A DNA stretch of 6,179 bases. It comes from Spirochaetia bacterium (GTDB lineage: Bacteria; Spirochaetota; Spirochaetia; Treponematales; Breznakiellaceae). The notes beneath the pieces are model-generated. The model saw nothing but the letters and a program-made list of their open reading frames with translations. It was not told the DNA's origin and made no database searches. The stretch is from positions 1 through 6,179 of the forward strand of contig BOBW01000095.1 in the NCBI GenBank assembly GCA_026002595.1, given 5' to 3'. Positions 5,028 through 6,179 of the stretch are shown here, one piece after another. The position numbers and the translations under genes are program-made. Positions within the stretch are counted from its first letter, which is position 1. Each line of letters begins with the position of its first letter.

Positions 5028-6026
5028 TTACCGCATTGACCATGTGTAATCAGCAAATCGGTAGGTTCCGGCTCTCTTGCCGTTTTTTTCATGGTTATAA
5101 AAAGCGGCGAAATCATTGGGGAAAGAAGTTCTGTGCAGTTCAACATTACTTCCAATGGTGATACTCCTTATCTGGTTGTCGTCAAAGGCGCTCTTTTGAA
5201 TTTCCCTTACACTGTCGGGGACAACAAGGGCATTTAATTGGTTAAACGCAAACGCCCTTTCTCCAATTACCGTAACGGAATCAGGAATTGTTACGGAAGT
5301 CAGTCTGTTGTTCAGGCATACTCCGGCAGGAATTTCAGTAAGCCCCTGGGGAAAACTCACGCTGCTTAATATATTATCAGAAAAGGCAAAAACACCGATT
5401 TCCCTTACCTGTTCAGGCATTTTTACCCCTGTTAACTGGTTTTTTGAAAAAGCGTATGCGGCAATTGTTACAAGGTTTTGAGGGAGATCAAGCGTTCCGG
5501 TCAACACATTTTCGGAAAATGCGCCTGCCTCTATGTGTATTATTGTATCAGGCAGGCTCACAGAAACAAGGCGGTTATTACGGAAGGTATAACCTTTAAT
5601 AACCCTTACGCCTTCGGGGATTGTAATATTTGTCAATTGATTATTGTCAAAGGCCCCCGCCCCGATTTGTTGTAAACTCACAGGTAAATTTACGTTTACC
5701 AATGCATTATTACGGAAAGCGCTGTCGTCAATGGACGTAATGCCTTCAGGAATAGAAACAGTCATCAGCCCTTTGCCTTTAAGGGCGTCCTTTCCGATTG
5801 ATGTAACTTGCAGTCCCTCAATATTTGACATAATAGATACATCTTTTGATCGGTCTACCCTTGTAATTGCCGCTGTTGTCCCGTTTTGCCGCCAAAGATA
5901 CCAAACTCCGTTTTGCTGAAGTTTGTTTTCCCCTCTGCCCATGCCAAATGCCCCTAAACAGACACAAGTTCCCAGTAAAACCATTGTAATCCTCCTTTGT
6001 CCTGCGCTAAAAATACGGTTTGTCAT
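5028..6026 (-). CDS. BspA-type leucine-rich-repeat protein, exported
   Basis: A 332-residue secreted or surface protein with LRR_5 (Treponema pallidum LRR/BspA type) repeats, a fold used for protein binding; no enzymatic motif is seen. Residues 1 to about 30 form a signal peptide: R4, R11, R12, then ITMVLLGTCVCLGAFGMG. Residues 33-86 form a cap with NGVWYLWRQNGTTAAITRV and VTSIGKDAL. From 87 to about 302 run roughly ten repeats of 22-23 residues with the pattern L-x-x-V-x-I/L-P-x-x-V-x-x-I-x-x-x-A-F-x-x-N-x. Repeat 7 is degenerate (GVCLNNR in place of AF-x-x-N). The end (308-331, FYNHEKNGKRAGTYRF then ADYTWSM) is a separate short module that I recall from other treponemal LRR proteins. Start 6026 has AGGAGG six bases upstream and gives the better signal peptide; a second in-frame ATG at 5984 also has AGGAGG six bases upstream. 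The upstream ATG at 6110 lacks a site. Ligand and exact surface location are unknown. Confidence 0.9.
   Translation of the reverse strand: MTNRIFSAGQRRITMVLLGTCVCLGAFGMGRGENKLQQNGVWYLWRQNGTTAAITRVDRSKDVSIMSNIEGLQVTSIGKDALKGKGLMTVSIPEGITSIDDSAFRNNALVNVNLPVSLQQIGAGAFDNNQLTNITIPEGVRVIKGYTFRNNRLVSVSLPDTIIHIEAGAFSENVLTGTLDLPQNLVTIAAYAFSKNQLTGVKMPEQVREIGVFAFSDNILSSVSFPQGLTEIPAGVCLNNRLTSVTIPDSVTVIGERAFAFNQLNALVVPDSVREIQKSAFDDNQIRSITIGSNVELHRTSFPNDFAAFYNHEKNGKRAGTYRFADYTWSMR
5121..5768 (-). repeat. Tandem LRR-coding repeats, about ten units of about 66-69 bases
   Basis: Successive units encode peptides such as LVNVNLPVSLQQIGAGAFDNNQ, LTNITIPEGVRVIKGYTFRNNR and LTSVTIPDSVTVIGERAFAFNQ. The protein periodicity is clear, while the DNA units have diverged (only short runs such as those coding for P-E-G or F-x-N-N are shared), so the array looks old and not freshly amplified. 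It is coding and not a CRISPR. Confidence 0.85.
5991..5996 (-). promoter_or_regulatory. Second ribosome binding site inside the LRR gene
   Basis: AGGAGG six bases before the in-frame ATG 5984. Starting there would give a 318-residue protein whose N-terminus (MVLLGTCVCLGAFGMG) lacks the basic residues of a normal signal peptide. Confidence 0.5.
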
Positions 6027-6032
6027 ACAAAA

Positions 6033-6038
6033 CCTCCT
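6033..6038 (-). promoter_or_regulatory. Ribosome binding site of the LRR gene (preferred start)
   Basis: AGGAGG six bases before ATG 6026. It is the upstream of two equally good sites and is preferred because its product has a proper signal peptide. Confidence 0.7.
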
Positions 6039-6179
6039 CAATTTACGCTTGTCTTGACAGGAAAACGGCCTGGACTTATAGTTAAAGTACATGGGACGGT
6101 TGCGCCCCATCAGGGCCGTGCAAGAAAGGTTCGCCTATTATCCGGTTTCATCGGCAGGGCGGGTTATACCTGAGCGCGG
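6039..6179. other. Upstream region of the LRR gene, no gene called
   Basis: On the minus strand a TATAAG (6080-6075) could be a -10 box, but no -35 box is recognisable 16-18 bases further up. A small palindrome TGTC-TT-GACA lies at 6050-6059. Beyond 6091 the composition turns G+C-rich and one plus-strand frame from ATG 6091 stays open to the window edge (29 codons) without a ribosome site. This is too short to call. Confidence 0.4.

Noticed and set aside
4733..5039. Overlapping open frames on both strands in the 4733-5039 stretch
   Set aside because: They cross the lipoprotein start, its ribosome site, the palindrome and the hairpin, and show no protein-like features.
5121..5768. Regular repeats considered as a CRISPR array
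   Set aside because: The periodicity is at the protein level in a continuous frame with the LRR consensus; the DNA units are not identical and there are no spacers.
6091..6179. Possible divergent gene beginning ATG at 6091
   Set aside because: Only 29 codons before the edge, no ribosome site and no recognisable family.

Overview
The window looks like a piece of a spirochaete chromosome, most likely Treponema and perhaps one of the gut treponemes. This is inferred from gene content and style, because no rRNA or other strict marker is present. The clues are a surface-type leucine-rich-repeat (LRR) protein with the NNxL repeat ending and a W/Y-rich tail as I remember them from treponemes, a lipoprotein with a loose spirochaete-type lipobox, and a sigma-54-type promoter in front of a second sigma-70-family gene. 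Five gene units are visible: a patatin-like lipase (cut by the left edge), a sigma factor, a YciO-type protein with a cardiolipin synthase, a lipoprotein, and an LRR protein.

Left block (1-1850, minus strand): a group-2 sigma-70-family factor (940-1800) is followed after 10 bases by a signal-peptide-bearing patatin-like phospholipase (929 to beyond base 1). The sigma gene is preceded by a near-perfect -24/-12 (RpoN) promoter, placed so that the transcript would begin about 17 bases before the start codon. This has the same layout as the Borrelia RpoN to RpoS cascade and is the most interesting signal in the window.

Middle block (about 1850-4231, plus strand): an AT-rich divergent control region leads into a YciO/Sua5-family protein (2016-2696) that overlaps by 13 bases a two-HKD cardiolipin synthase (2684-4231). 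This is a two-gene operon joining a possible RNA-related or nucleotide-binding protein with membrane phospholipid synthesis.

Right block (4237-6179, minus strand): two exported proteins, a lipoprotein of unknown family (4237-4851) and a BspA-type LRR protein (5028-6026). Both have strong AGGAGG ribosome sites and visibly lower G+C than the left and middle blocks. A 17-base perfect palindrome lies in the lipoprotein leader and a 10-base-pair hairpin follows the LRR gene. The lipoprotein gene converges on the cardiolipin synthase gene with only 5 bases between the stops. No tRNA, rRNA, CRISPR array or transposase is visible, and no gap between genes exceeds about 215 bases.

Taken together, most genes concern the cell envelope (lipase, cardiolipin synthase, lipoprotein, surface LRR protein). 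The regulatory centre is the sigma gene with its RpoN-type promoter.
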